A stretch of DNA of 64,000 bases, taken from CAZRCZ01 sp964598765 (GTDB lineage: Bacteria; Sumerlaeota; Sumerlaeia; MVZB01; JAJFLK01). Every line of letters starts with the position of its first letter. Position 1 is the stretch's first letter. A program made the translations under genes and the position numbers. This document shows, one piece after another, positions 45,484-54,628 of the stretch. The notes under the pieces were generated by a model. That model had not been told where the DNA came from. It searched no databases and saw only the letters and a list, made by a program, of their open reading frames with translations. Location of the stretch: positions 186,001 through 250,000 of the forward strand of contig CAZRCZ010000002.1 of assembly GCA_964598765.1 (NCBI GenBank), in the 5' to 3' direction.

Positions 45484-47133
45484 TTACGGCCTTCTTCCGC
45501 CGCTCGAATCCTTGGGTTCGGTCTTGCTGGTTCTTTCCACGTCCGCCCACGCTTTTTTCAGGTCGCGCGTCGGAGATTTGGTCGGCGCGGGCGCGGCTTC
45601 GGCTTTTGGCGAAGGAGACTTTTCGGGTTGAGTCGGTTGAGGCGTCGGTTTGGGTTCCGGCGTCGTTGCGGGTGCCGTTTTCTCGGATTTCATTCCGGGG
45701 GAAAGAATTTCATCCTGTTGATTTTTCATTTCCGCGACAGTTGCGGGTTTGATCGGAGCCTTTGCCGCCTCGGTTTCCGCCGGCTTCCGTGGGGTCGGGG
45801 TCGCAATCGGCGGCGGCTCGGGCGTCAGAGCGGGAATGCTGTCGGTTGGAACTTTCGATGGCGACGAAACATCCACGGCGGGCGTGAAAACCTCCTTGGT
45901 CTCCGCTTGCGCGCGCGCTTTTTCCGCCGTGCCGGGGATCATCTTGAAATAAGCCAACGCGACCATTGCCGCCCCCAGCAAAATCACGAGCATCGCCGCG
46001 ATTAGGACCTTATGAGACCCACGCCCTTTCGCGCGAGATTCCACCGATGCGCCGGAGGAAATCGTCCGGGCCTGCTCCTCCATCGCGGCTGGATTTCGAC
46101 CCGACGCCAACACGGTTGGCATGGAGGTATCGGTGGAACGGCGTTGCGCTTTCGTGCTTGGGAGAGGCGGCGGGATTTGAGCGGTTGAAGTTTCCGCGCA
46201 TTCCACCAAAGCCTCCCGAAATTTCCTCGCCGAGGAAAACCGATCGGAAGGGGATTTTGCCAACGCCTGCTGAATGATCCGGTTCAGCGCCGCCGTGACG
46301 GAGTCCGATGGCTTGATCTGAAGCGTCGGCGGAGGCAAGCACAAATGGGCGTTGAAAACTTGGCTGAGTCCCCCCTTGAACGGCGGCTCCCCGGTGAGCA
46401 TTTGATACAGCGTCACGCCGAGGGCGTAAAGATCCGCCGACGAGGTGACGGGACCGTAGCTCTTGGGATCAATCTGCTCCGGAGCCATGTAAAGGGGCGT
46501 CCCCGGTCCCACGCCGTCCACGCGGGTCAGGCGCGTCTGGTTCTCGTCCTCCTCGGTCAGGCGCGAGATGCCGAAATCCATCAGCTTGGCGCAGATCGCG
46601 CCATGATCATCCCGCGCGATCATGATGTTGGCCGGTTTGATGTCGCGGTGGACAATGCCGTGGGCGTGAATCCGAGACAGCGCGTCCAGCGTTTGCGCGA
46701 TGATCTCGATGGTTTCTTGGCGCCGCAGGGCCCGCTTTTCCGCCGCCAACCGCTCCATCCGGAATTGCAACGTCTCCCCCTCGACCAATTCCATCACCAG
46801 CGTGATCTGGCCTTGAAATTCAAACTTGTCGAAGAGCGTGGTGATGTGCGGATGCGCGCCGACTTTGGCGTGAAGCAGGCATTCCCGTTCGATCCGCTTT
46901 CGGATTTCGGCGTGTTTGGAAAGATCGGGACGGACGGTCTTGATCGCCACTCTGCGCTGGAGCGCGGTGTCGTCGGCGAGATAGACCTCCCCCATCCCCC
47001 CCTCGCCGAGGCACTTCACGATGCGGTAGCGGTTCTTCTCCCCCCAGAAACTTCCGTCAGGTAAAACGCCCCGATCAGAATCGTCAGTGTCGTTTATCTC
47101 CCCCACGTCCGTCCGCTCCCGCGTGATTGTCAA
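45484..47133 (-). CDS. Hanks-type serine/threonine protein kinase
   Basis: 549 residues from a TTG start. The kinase domain (36-310) has the Gly loop GEGGMGEV, Lys65, HRDIKPAN (catalytic Asp164), DFG at 187-189 and the activation-loop GTPLYMAPEQ. A single membrane helix at 376-396 leads to an outside region of 150 residues rich in Pro, Thr, Lys and Glu. This is the PknB layout without PASTA domains; the outside part may contact the wall or simply be a spacer. All catalytic residues are present. The targets are unknown. Confidence 0.93.
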   Translation of the reverse strand: MTITRERTDVGEINDTDDSDRGVLPDGSFWGEKNRYRIVKCLGEGGMGEVYLADDTALQRRVAIKTVRPDLSKHAEIRKRIERECLLHAKVGAHPHITTLFDKFEFQGQITLVMELVEGETLQFRMERLAAEKRALRRQETIEIIAQTLDALSRIHAHGIVHRDIKPANIMIARDDHGAICAKLMDFGISRLTEEDENQTRLTRVDGVGPGTPLYMAPEQIDPKSYGPVTSSADLYALGVTLYQMLTGEPPFKGGLSQVFNAHLCLPPPTLQIKPSDSVTAALNRIIQQALAKSPSDRFSSARKFREALVECAETSTAQIPPPLPSTKAQRRSTDTSMPTVLASGRNPAAMEEQARTISSGASVESRAKGRGSHKVLIAAMLVILLGAAMVALAYFKMIPGTAEKARAQAETKEVFTPAVDVSSPSKVPTDSIPALTPEPPPIATPTPRKPAETEAAKAPIKPATVAEMKNQQDEILSPGMKSEKTAPATTPEPKPTPQPTQPEKSPSPKAEAAPAPTKSPTRDLKKAWADVERTSKTEPKDSSGGRRP

Positions 47134-47201
47134 TCAGGTCTCGACAATCATGATAGGAGGGTTCGCTTTTCAGGTCGAGGCTTTTTGAAGGCCGTCAACT
47201 T

Positions 47202-47238
47202 CCAAAGAAAAACCTGCGCCCTTGTTCAGAGCGCAGGT
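47202..47238 (-). terminator. Intrinsic terminator after the exported unknown gene
   Basis: On the minus strand an 8-bp stem ACCTGCGC/GCGCAGGT with an 11-base loop is followed directly by TTTTTC-TTTGG. It lies about 33 bases past the stop codon of the gene at 47271-48362, and upstream of the kinase gene. Confidence 0.8.
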
Positions 47239-47270
47239 TGGCGGATGATTGAAGTGGATGGTGGGGGGAT

Positions 47271-48362
47271 TTACTGAGGAATTCGGCTCAGCGATTGAAC
47301 GGCGAGCATTGCCTCCTGTTGCATCATCAGGGCATTCGTGAACGCGCAACAGCCGCCGGAGATCGAAGGGGGCGTCATCCGCGCCACTTCGGTTTCCTTT
47401 TTTGATTCGGCGTCCTCGGCGAAGTCGGTCAGCCGTCCCGCTTCGGAAACTTGCCTTTCCATCTCAACTTCTTTTCCCCGCTCGACGATCACGACGAAGA
47501 ATCCGTCGGCGCGCTCGGGAGACGGTTTGCGTCCAAGCAGAGCCAGCGGAGGCGCGACGACGCTGTTCAGCGAAACCAGCGCCGACGGTCCCGCAATCCC
47601 CTTGCCCAATCCGACGAAGGTTCCCTCGCCGAGAGGCTCCAGCATCTCGTAGGCAGGCCGGACAACGTAATGATACCCGGCATAACCGCCGGTTTCGACC
47701 GTTCCCTCCGCCATGCAGGCGACGGTTGACAAGACCGCGCGAGTCAGTTCCCACGGATAAGCGGCCGGCCAGCCGAAGGTTTGGAGTTCGGTCGCGCGCG
47801 CGGCCTTCTTGAAGGACTCGCGCCAATCCGTCGCGATCTCCTTCGCGTCTTGGGCGATCACGTCGTTGGCGATGGTTTTGCTTCCGTCACGATACGAATC
47901 GGAGACGCCGCGAAGGGGCTCCGCCGTTGCGTATTTGCGGAAGGCATCCTTGGACTCCTTGATTCCGTCCTTGGCGGTCTCGATGGAATTCACGTAGCCC
48001 GGCACGATGCGGACATTATAGCGGTTGCCTTGCGCGTCGCTGATTTCGCCTCGGGCGATCAGTTCCTTCTTTTGATCGAGCGTCAGGAAATAACGGTTTT
48101 CCTTCGGTTGAGCCGGATCCGACCAACTGGGCGAGGCCAATCCGAATGCGAGCAGAACAAGCGATGCCGCAAGCCGCGCCTTGGCTCCGTTCAGGAAATA
48201 TCCGAGCCGATGCCATCGCCATCGGAGCAACGCGCGATCCGCATTGGCGATCTTGGATTTTGGATTGCGAATCGCGGATTGCGAGTTCGAATCGGAAATC
48301 GAAATGCTCCCTTTTTTCGCCGCAAGCCGATCAGAATTAAATAGGTTTGAAGTTGTGTTCAT
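47271..48362 (-). CDS. Exported or membrane-anchored protein of unknown function
   Basis: 363 residues from the ATG at 48362, with AAAAAGGAC upstream. A hydrophobic helix RLAASLVLLAFGLASPSWS (about 61-79) looks like a late signal or anchor. The rest is soluble, and I do not recognise a family. The GGYAGYHYVVRPAYEMLEP and GEGTFVGLGKGIAGP region is its most distinctive part. The 60 residues before the helix are unusual for a signal peptide, and about 20 of them are encoded by a dispersed repeat (48246-48300). An intrinsic terminator follows. Confidence 0.7.
   Translation of the reverse strand: MNTTSNLFNSDRLAAKKGSISISDSNSQSAIRNPKSKIANADRALLRWRWHRLGYFLNGAKARLAASLVLLAFGLASPSWSDPAQPKENRYFLTLDQKKELIARGEISDAQGNRYNVRIVPGYVNSIETAKDGIKESKDAFRKYATAEPLRGVSDSYRDGSKTIANDVIAQDAKEIATDWRESFKKAARATELQTFGWPAAYPWELTRAVLSTVACMAEGTVETGGYAGYHYVVRPAYEMLEPLGEGTFVGLGKGIAGPSALVSLNSVVAPPLALLGRKPSPERADGFFVVIVERGKEVEMERQVSEAGRLTDFAEDAESKKETEVARMTPPSISGGCCAFTNALMMQQEAMLAVQSLSRIPQ
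48246..48300. repeat. Dispersed repeat inside a coding region (family E)
   Basis: The segment with GGATTTTGGATTGCGAATCG and GGATTGCGAG is made of overlapping GGATTG/GCGAAT units. This pattern is normally intergenic. Here it is read in frame as SAIRNPKSKI near the N-terminus of the exported unknown protein. Confidence 0.6.
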
Positions 48363-48721
48363 GGTTGGTGTCCTTTTTCTCTTTTCTTTTTTCGCGTCCG
48401 CCAAGTACGGGCGGATCGTTGATGAAGGAACCCAAGCGCAACTTCTGGACCATCCGTACCCGGTTGGACTCAAATGAGTTTAGATTATTGATCTTACAGA
48501 AGATAAGTTGAGGACGAGTGGAGACGACCGCGAAACGAATAACGGCGATGAGATACACAATTCGTAGAACAATTATACAATTTTTGGATCACAAAGCGTT
48601 GAATTCAACGCGAAGACGCAGAGATGCAAGGAGGTTTCGGAGGACTTCCTTGCGGCCTTGCGCCTTGGCGTCTTTGCGTTTCTTCTTTTTCGGATATTGT
48701 TGATGCGCCGATGGGAGAAGC
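48363..48721. other. Intergenic region with family A repeat
   Basis: 359 bases. The right part holds the palindrome at 48607-48680. On the minus strand TATAAT at 48572-48577 is a possible -10 for the exported unknown gene but lacks a clear -35. A small ATCTT/AAGAT stem lies near 48490. No gene is seen. Confidence 0.5.
48607..48680. repeat. Palindromic intergenic repeat, family A copy 2
   Basis: 74 bases. The left arm AACGCGAAGACGCAGAG and the right arm CTTGGCGTCTTTGCGTT are imperfect inverses, matching the element at 1853-1929. It lies beside the 3' end of the crotonase-family gene. Confidence 0.75.
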
Positions 48722-49510
48722 TTAGCGGTTCTCAAAACGCGGTTTGCGTTTTTCGGCGAACGCGCGCAAGCCTTCCTTGTAATCCTCGCTGGCAAAGCAT
48801 TCGGCGATGAGACTTTGAACGAAAGGCAAATTCCGTTCGGCGGGGGGCAACACGCTTTGGCGAACCGCCTCCTTGATCGCGCGCAAGGTTTTCGGCGCGT
48901 TGTCGGCGATGGTCCGCGCAAGTTCCTCCGTTTTTTTCTTCAACTCCGCCGCGTCGTGAACTTCCTGAACCAATCCCAATTCCAGCGCCTTGGACGCCGT
49001 AATTTGCCCGGCGGTGAGAAAAAGATACCGCGCCGACGCGGGGCCGAGTTCCTGTACCGCGTGCTCGACGCCCGAAAAGGAATAACCCAAACCAAGCCTC
49101 GCAGGGGTCAGGGCAAACTTGGCGTCATGCGCGGCGAGTCGAACGTCGGCGCAAAGCGCGACGGCCAAACCTCCGCCGACGCAAAATCCGTGGATCATCG
49201 CGACGGTCGGCTTCGAGCAATTCCGAAGCGCGAGAAATGCGCGATCATTCGCCCGCGCGTAAACCTCGGCGGTCTTGGCGTCCTTGCGGTTCTCCTCGAA
49301 TTCGCTGATGTCGGCCCCCGCGCCGAAGGCTTTTTCTCCCGCGCCTCGCAAAATGACGACCCGAATCGCCGGATCTCGCTCCAGTTCCGACATTCGCTCC
49401 GACAATGCGCTCCACATTTCCAAGTTGAATGCGTTGAGTTTTTCGGGACGATTGAGGATGAGCCACCCCAGCGGCGGCTCCCGTTCGATGAGAATGGAGG
49501 AGGAATTCAT
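48722..49510 (-). CDS. Enoyl-CoA hydratase/isomerase (crotonase) family protein
   Basis: 262 residues from the ATG at 49510, chosen to match the family's N-terminus (ILIEREPPLGWLILNRPEK). Starts at 49570 or 49564 would add about 20 residues. The oxyanion-hole segments are AFGAGADISEF and HGFCVGGGLAVALCADVRLA. The catalytic Glu usually found in the PE(x)3LG motif reads TPARLGLG, so Ala replaces it; VEHAVQELG follows. Hydration of a double bond is therefore doubtful. Other crotonase reactions (isomerase, decarboxylase, thioester hydrolase) are possible. Confidence 0.85.
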   Translation of the reverse strand: MNSSSILIEREPPLGWLILNRPEKLNAFNLEMWSALSERMSELERDPAIRVVILRGAGEKAFGAGADISEFEENRKDAKTAEVYARANDRAFLALRNCSKPTVAMIHGFCVGGGLAVALCADVRLAAHDAKFALTPARLGLGYSFSGVEHAVQELGPASARYLFLTAGQITASKALELGLVQEVHDAAELKKKTEELARTIADNAPKTLRAIKEAVRQSVLPPAERNLPFVQSLIAECFASEDYKEGLRAFAEKRKPRFENR

Positions 49511-49614
49511 GGAAGGAAGATTGAACGATTGCGCCGAAATTATCCAGCGCAACCCTGTTGTCATTGACACGCCGCCGCGGGATTCCTAATGTTGCGCATT
49601 GGAAGGATGTTCCG

Positions 49615-50499
49615 ATGCCATTCGCGGCGGGCGTTAAATTTTCCAAGGACGATTTTTCCAAATACTATCATCCCGGCGATCTCAAGCTGGCCGTGGACGA
49701 TTTTTGCGTCGCGCGCGATTCGTTCCTGAACGTCGAGCGGGTCGGGTTCGTTTCCATCCTCGAAGGGCGCGCGCCGATTCAGATGGACCACCTTCCGAAA
49801 ATCGTCCGTCTGGCGACCGAAAGCGAAGTCGAGCAGTGGTATGACCTGAAAATCCGCGAGAAGGAGGCTGTTCGGGTCGCCGCCGAGCGCGCCGCCGCCC
49901 AAAATCTCGAAATCAAAATCAGCGGCGCGACGTTCGTCCCCGAAAAAGCGCAAATGATGATTCACTTCACCGCCGAGAAGCGCGTGGACTTCCGCGAATT
50001 GGTCAAGGACCTCGGCGGACAATTCAAGGCGCGGATCGAAATGTGGCAGATCGGCGCGCGGCAGGAGGCCGCCGTCAAGGGAGGCATCGGCATCTGCGGA
50101 CGCGAGCTTTGCTGTTCGTCGTGGCTCAAGGATTACCCCTCGATCACCATGCGCCACGCCAAGGAGCAGGACATCGTTCAGCCTCCCTCCAAACTTTCGG
50201 GCAACTGCGGGCGACTGCGCTGTTGTCTGCGCTACGAACACGAGCAATACATCGCGCTGGCGGTCGGCGCGCCCGCGCTCGGTTGCGCCGGACGATGCAC
50301 CTTCGCCGCGCGCGGCTGGGTCGTCGAACGCAATCTTCTGAAAGGCGAAGTAAAGGTGAAAGACGAAAACGGCGAAACCGCAGTGATGCCTTTTTCCGAT
50401 TTCACGCCCGATCCCAACCAAAAGACCGCGCCGCAACGCCCGTCCAAAAACGCAATCGCCGAAGCCGATGAAGACGACCGGGAGACTACGGATGATTGA
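49615..50499 (+). CDS. PSP1-domain protein, RicT/YaaT-like
   Basis: 294 residues from ATG 49615 with GGAAGGA at ideal spacing. The PSP1 core (about 20-200) shows the Cys clusters GICGRELCCSS (Cys161, 166, 167) and GNCGRLRCCLRYE (Cys198, 203, 204), the pattern by which RicT proteins hold iron-sulfur clusters. In Bacillus RicT works with RicA and RicF in RNA maturation and phosphorelay control; neither partner is seen here. The last 40 residues are charged and disordered. Confidence 0.85.
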   Translation: MPFAAGVKFSKDDFSKYYHPGDLKLAVDDFCVARDSFLNVERVGFVSILEGRAPIQMDHLPKIVRLATESEVEQWYDLKIREKEAVRVAAERAAAQNLEIKISGATFVPEKAQMMIHFTAEKRVDFRELVKDLGGQFKARIEMWQIGARQEAAVKGGIGICGRELCCSSWLKDYPSITMRHAKEQDIVQPPSKLSGNCGRLRCCLRYEHEQYIALAVGAPALGCAGRCTFAARGWVVERNLLKGEVKVKDENGETAVMPFSDFTPDPNQKTAPQRPSKNAIAEADEDDRETTDD

Positions 50500-50562
50500 A
50501 AGTTTTCTTGAGATGAACGCAGAGATTGCCTTATCCCCGTTCCGCGGAGAGGCGGATTTGGC

Positions 50563-51624
50563 GTGGCCCCTTTGACGGTCGAAGAAACCGGACGCGGGAT
50601 TATTCTCCGCTTGATCGGCGAGGTCGAGCGGCACGAGACCGGAACGCGAAGCGGAAAAGACAAAGAGGCCGTGCATCAGATGCGCGTGGCGATCCGGCGT
50701 CTGCGCGTGGCTCTCCAAATTTTTGGTCCCGGTTTTGCAAAGGGGGCATGGAAACCCTTGGCCAAGGACTTGCGCAAGTTCGGAGCCGCCTTGGGGGACG
50801 TCCGGGATGAGGATATTTTTCTGGAGTGGTTGAAGGAACATGCCGCCACCGTCCCGGACGACCATTTGCCGGCGCTAAACCGATTGCGCGAGTTCCACCT
50901 CAAAAGTCGGGCCCTACTGCGCCGGAGCCTCGTTCGAAATTTGAACGGCCCGTCTTATTTCGGATTGATGGCCGCGCTCCACGCCGTTCTTCTGGAAGGG
51001 GGGCGAAAATCACGGCGGCTTCCGTTCTTCCGATTCGTCTCCAAAATTCTCCGGCGCGAATGGAAATCGGTCCGCCGCCTGCTGGACGATCTGCCGAAGA
51101 AGCCGCGGCCCGATGAGCTTCATCGCCTCCGGATCGCGCTCAAACAACTCCGCTATACCGGGGATTTCCTGAGGGGTTCGGAGGACCGCCGCTTGCCTCT
51201 CGAATTGGAGAACATGCTTAAAGCGTGGGTGGGCGAGATACGGGTCATGTTGAATCATTTGGGGAACATTCATGACGCGGTCCTCCATGAAGGAATGTTG
51301 AAGGAATTTTTGAGGAGTGAACCGAAGTCGGCGGGAAAATCAGGGGAACTCTCCAAGACCGTTCGCGCGGCGGAACGCGAGCGGCGCGCCTTCCGCCGCG
51401 GATCATTCGGGCGCTTTCAAAAACGACGGGCGAAATTTGCGGGCAAACGGGGGATCAAGAGAGCGCGGACTTTGATCAAGCGTTTGACGCGGGCGGACCG
51501 AACGTCCCGCATTTTGAACGAGGATGCGCAGGGTGAAGAGGTGGGAAGAATAAATCAAGTTCCGGCGCGACCCATGAGGGAGCGCCGTTGGAGCAACGAC
51601 GCCGTGCTAATTAATGGAGAATAA
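50563..51624 (+). CDS. CHAD-domain protein
   Basis: 353 residues from a GTG start. The CHAD domain (about 25-290) is alpha-helical and strongly basic, with the conserved HQMRVAIRRLR and, in the second half, LHRLRIALKQLRYTGDFL. CHAD domains bind inorganic polyphosphate. There is no CYTH triphosphatase domain, and the C-terminus is a basic tail. It probably localises to polyphosphate granules, which is known for the family rather than shown here. Confidence 0.85.
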   Translation: MAPLTVEETGRGIILRLIGEVERHETGTRSGKDKEAVHQMRVAIRRLRVALQIFGPGFAKGAWKPLAKDLRKFGAALGDVRDEDIFLEWLKEHAATVPDDHLPALNRLREFHLKSRALLRRSLVRNLNGPSYFGLMAALHAVLLEGGRKSRRLPFFRFVSKILRREWKSVRRLLDDLPKKPRPDELHRLRIALKQLRYTGDFLRGSEDRRLPLELENMLKAWVGEIRVMLNHLGNIHDAVLHEGMLKEFLRSEPKSAGKSGELSKTVRAAERERRAFRRGSFGRFQKRRAKFAGKRGIKRARTLIKRLTRADRTSRILNEDAQGEEVGRINQVPARPMRERRWSNDAVLINGE

Positions 51625-51677
51625 ATTGAATCGGCGCGCCTTTGTCCGGGAAACCGGCCGCCGTCGTCGTGGAACAG

Positions 51678-52685
51678 CTATTGCGCGCGCCGATGCGCGT
51701 AAACTTCGGGATTGACCAGATTCAAAGGACGCGAGCCTTGGAGCGTCCGCACGACCTCCGCGATGGACTCGGCGACGACGCGTCGGATGGATCGCTCCGA
51801 GTAAAACGCGACGTGCGGCGTCAGAACGACTTTCTCCAATTTCAAGATCGGATGGTTCGGATCAAGCGGTTCGTCCTCGAAGACGTCCAACGCGGCGGCG
51901 GCGAGCGGTCCTTCCTTCAAGGCATGAATCAACGCGGTCAGGTCCACGATTTTTCCCCGCGCCGTGTTGATGAAATAAGAGCGGTGCTTCATCATGGCGA
52001 ACTGCGCCGCGCCGAACATTCCGCGCGTCTCCGGCGTCAAGGGGACATGAAGTGAAACGACGTCCGATTGCTTGAGTAACTCCTCCAACTGGCGTTTTCG
52101 CTCCGCGCCGACCGACTGAAAAACGTCGTCGTGGAGGTAGGGATCGTAGGCCGAAAGCTTGAAACCGAACGCCTGCGCCTTGCGAGCGAAGGACCGCCCG
52201 ATTTTGCCCAAGCCGACAATGCCGAGCTTCATTTCATCCATCGGCGGGACGAGCCGCGAGGCGTTGTTGTAAAAGCCCCACCCTTTTTCCCGCATGAGGC
52301 GGTCGTAATCGCGCAGGTTGCGCACGATGGCCAAGAGCAATGCCATCGCGTGCGAGGCGACCTCCTCGATGCAATAGTCCGGGACGTTGGAAACAAAGAT
52401 TCCGGCCTTGGTCGCGGCGGGGACGTCCACCAAATCAAAGCCGATCCCCTGCCGCAAAATGATTTTGCACTTCTTCATCCGCTCGATGGCTCGCGCCGAA
52501 ACGGGCGTGCGAAAGACGATGACGGCGTCGGCGTCGTCAACCAGCGTCTCCAATTGTTCCGGCGTCGAAGCGCCGCCATAGACCATCTTGGCTCCGATCT
52601 TGGCGGCTTCCATGTCGAAAAAAGGAAACGGGCCTTCGCGGTCGGCGGCGAGAATTTGAAATGTTGAATTCGAAGATTCGCTCAT
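51678..52685 (-). CDS. D-isomer-specific 2-hydroxyacid dehydrogenase
   Basis: 335 residues. The NAD-binding motif is GLGKIG (158-163). The catalytic Arg243 (NTARG), Glu272 (FEDEP) and His291 (TPHVAFYSE) are in place. The HVAFYSE ending resembles the CtBP-like subgroup. It would reduce a 2-keto acid to a D-2-hydroxyacid; the substrate is not predictable, and a phosphoglycerate dehydrogenase role is unlikely without an ACT domain. It stands alone, converging on the CHAD gene. Confidence 0.92.
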   Translation of the reverse strand: MSESSNSTFQILAADREGPFPFFDMEAAKIGAKMVYGGASTPEQLETLVDDADAVIVFRTPVSARAIERMKKCKIILRQGIGFDLVDVPAATKAGIFVSNVPDYCIEEVASHAMALLLAIVRNLRDYDRLMREKGWGFYNNASRLVPPMDEMKLGIVGLGKIGRSFARKAQAFGFKLSAYDPYLHDDVFQSVGAERKRQLEELLKQSDVVSLHVPLTPETRGMFGAAQFAMMKHRSYFINTARGKIVDLTALIHALKEGPLAAAALDVFEDEPLDPNHPILKLEKVVLTPHVAFYSERSIRRVVAESIAEVVRTLQGSRPLNLVNPEVYAHRRAQ

Positions 52686-53254
52686 GGCGGCCCAAAGGAA
52701 AGTATTGAATCAATGCCGGCATAAAACCTCAAGATCAAAGGCGGGAGCGCCCATGAATCGCCCACCGCGAGGCAAAACGGCGGGTAGGGCGGGCGTCCCG
52801 GAGCAAAAGCCACGCTTGCAGAGTGTATCGTGGCCACCTTGATTCCCCGACACCAACCGCCCCAATCCTAAACGGGGTCGCGGAATTCTCGAAAAATTGG
52901 AATGCGTCATCTCCATTCAAAATCCGATTGCGGATTACGACGGCATAACGCCGCGGCCAAAACGGAAGCAAGCTCCCGCGCTCCACTTCGGCTCTGAAAA
53001 TGTTCCGGACGCATTCCGCCCCGCATTGCAATTCCGCGTCGTTCGTGGTAGCAAGAATTGAGACGTCTCAGGAGAACGTCGCCTTCGCACTCCGCCGTAT
53101 TCAGTGTCGCGATTCTCGGATTCCCAACGACGATGGACGCCCGACGGAACCATGGACGTGCAAGTGACCGAGAAGCGAATTATTTTTATAGTAAACGTTT
53201 CCCGTGTCCCCCTTGTCCCCTTGTCGCGCATTTCAATTCCTTTGAGTAACATCC
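52686..53254. other. Intergenic region with decayed repeats
   Basis: 569 bases. A partial family C repeat lies at 52961-52999. Near 53196-53226 is a CCCGTGTCCCCCTTGTCC tandem-like stretch. The rest has stops in all frames at short intervals, and I see no convincing gene or promoter, so it looks like accumulated repeat debris. Promoters for the dehydrogenase (leftward) and GT87-like gene (rightward) must lie here but are not recognisable. Confidence 0.5.
52961..52999. repeat. Family C repeat, decayed copy 2
   Basis: GGAAGCAAGCTCCCGCGCTCC followed by CTGAAA matches the inner hairpin and right end of the element at 18070-18178, with the left half lost or diverged. Confidence 0.5.
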
Positions 53255-54541
53255 TTGATCCCCTCGTCCCTTCGCTTCCTTCTCCTCCGATGGCGGCAAT
53301 TTGCCGTTCTCGCAGTCTTGCTGGCCGTTTCGTTTTTTCAAGCCGCGGCGATGCAGACCGGAGGGCGGGTTCACAACAACGATTTCAAACATCTTTGGCT
53401 TGGGAGCCGGATTCTGGCCAAAGGAGGCGATCCGTATGATCGGGACGTTCTCTTGATGGGAACGCGTCAGGCCGGATTCGAGACGATCAATCCGTTCGTC
53501 TATCTTCCGGCGACGGGGCTTTTGATCCGGCCCTTCACGTTCCTGCCGTTCTCCGCTTCGGCGCATTATTGGTTTTGGATGAATTGGACGCTGGCGTGGG
53601 TTTGCGCGCTGGGAGGACCGAATTGGCTCAAGGTGGAGGGCCGTTGGCTGGCGCGGCTTGCGGCAGTCGCCTATCTGATCGGAGCCATGCCGTTTTACCG
53701 CCAAATGACCGCCGGACAGATGAACGTCGTTGTTCTGGCCGCGCTGGTTCTTGCGCTCGGCTTGCTGATTCGCGGATGGGATTGCCGGGCGGGTGTTGTC
53801 TTGGGAATTGCGGCGGCGTTCAAAATCGCGCCCCTTTTTCTTCTGCTCATTCTGGCCGGACTCCGCCGATGGAAGGCGGCCGGAGTCGGGATCATCACGT
53901 TTGTCCTGCTTTGCGTCGGAGCCGATTTATGGACCGGATGGGAAGCCCACGGCGCGGCGTGGTCAACTCTGCGGGCGATGGGTTATGGTCGTTCGGTTTG
54001 GGAAGAATTTGGGAACGACTTCTTCCGCGATCCATTCAATCAATCGTTCAATTCGCTCTTCCATCATCTTTTCACGGAAAATCCCCACACCGCGCCTTGG
54101 ATGAATCTAGGTCCCGGCGCCGCCAACGCCCTTACGTTGACCGCCTCCATTCTCCTGCTTGTCGTGATGCTTCTTGGTTTAAGCGCAGGCTGGAAAGCCC
54201 GCCCCAAGTGGAGGGAAGCCCAATCCACCGTCTTCCTCGAAGGCACGCTCTTGATGCTTCTTCTGCCCAGTTTGATGTGGGACCACTACGCGGTTCAGGC
54301 GTTGGCCGCGGTGATGTGGATTTTCGGCTCGCGCCGGATGATTTCCCAACCCGCGCTTTTCATTTCCGCGCTATTGATTTTCTTCCTTCTCGCTTGGCCG
54401 ATCAATCACGGGGCGGAATCTTGGCGACACGGTTGGGGTATCCCGATCATGTCGCTCCGGCTGTGGGGAATTCTCGGATTGCTTGTTGTGCTTTTTCAGG
54501 GGCGAGAGCGAAGCATAACCGAAACTGAGCCGCGACCGTGA
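53255..54541 (+). CDS. GT87-like (DUF2029) membrane glycosyltransferase
   Basis: 428 residues from a TTG start; no better start codon or ribosome site is seen. It has about ten membrane helices. The first outside loop contains NNDFKHLWLGSRILAKGGDPYD, where the DxxxxW and GxDPYD elements are typical of GT87 proteins that use polyprenyl-phosphate mannose. INPFVYLPATGLLIRPF follows. The last codons, encoding TEPRP, come from a dispersed palindrome. It converges on the genes for two large exported proteins, which makes them conceivable targets. Confidence 0.75.
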   Translation: MIPSSLRFLLLRWRQFAVLAVLLAVSFFQAAAMQTGGRVHNNDFKHLWLGSRILAKGGDPYDRDVLLMGTRQAGFETINPFVYLPATGLLIRPFTFLPFSASAHYWFWMNWTLAWVCALGGPNWLKVEGRWLARLAAVAYLIGAMPFYRQMTAGQMNVVVLAALVLALGLLIRGWDCRAGVVLGIAAAFKIAPLFLLLILAGLRRWKAAGVGIITFVLLCVGADLWTGWEAHGAAWSTLRAMGYGRSVWEEFGNDFFRDPFNQSFNSLFHHLFTENPHTAPWMNLGPGAANALTLTASILLLVVMLLGLSAGWKARPKWREAQSTVFLEGTLLMLLLPSLMWDHYAVQALAAVMWIFGSRRMISQPALFISALLIFFLLAWPINHGAESWRHGWGIPIMSLRLWGILGLLVVLFQGRERSITETEPRP

Positions 54542-54597
54542 CAGATCGGGTCATGCGGAAACTTCCGCATCCTGACGCTCCCTTACGGTCGCGGCTC
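54527..54597. repeat. Palindromic repeat overlapping a stop codon (family D)
   Basis: The outer arms GAGCCGCGACCGT and ACGGTCGCGGCTC are a perfect 13-bp inverted repeat. An inner stem ATGCGGAA/TTCCGCAT lies between them. The left arm includes the last codons of the GT87-like gene. Sited between convergent genes, the structure could act as a bidirectional transcript end. Confidence 0.8.
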
Positions 54598-54628
54598 GGA
54601 TGAATCCACCCGTCATGGGCGAATCGGC

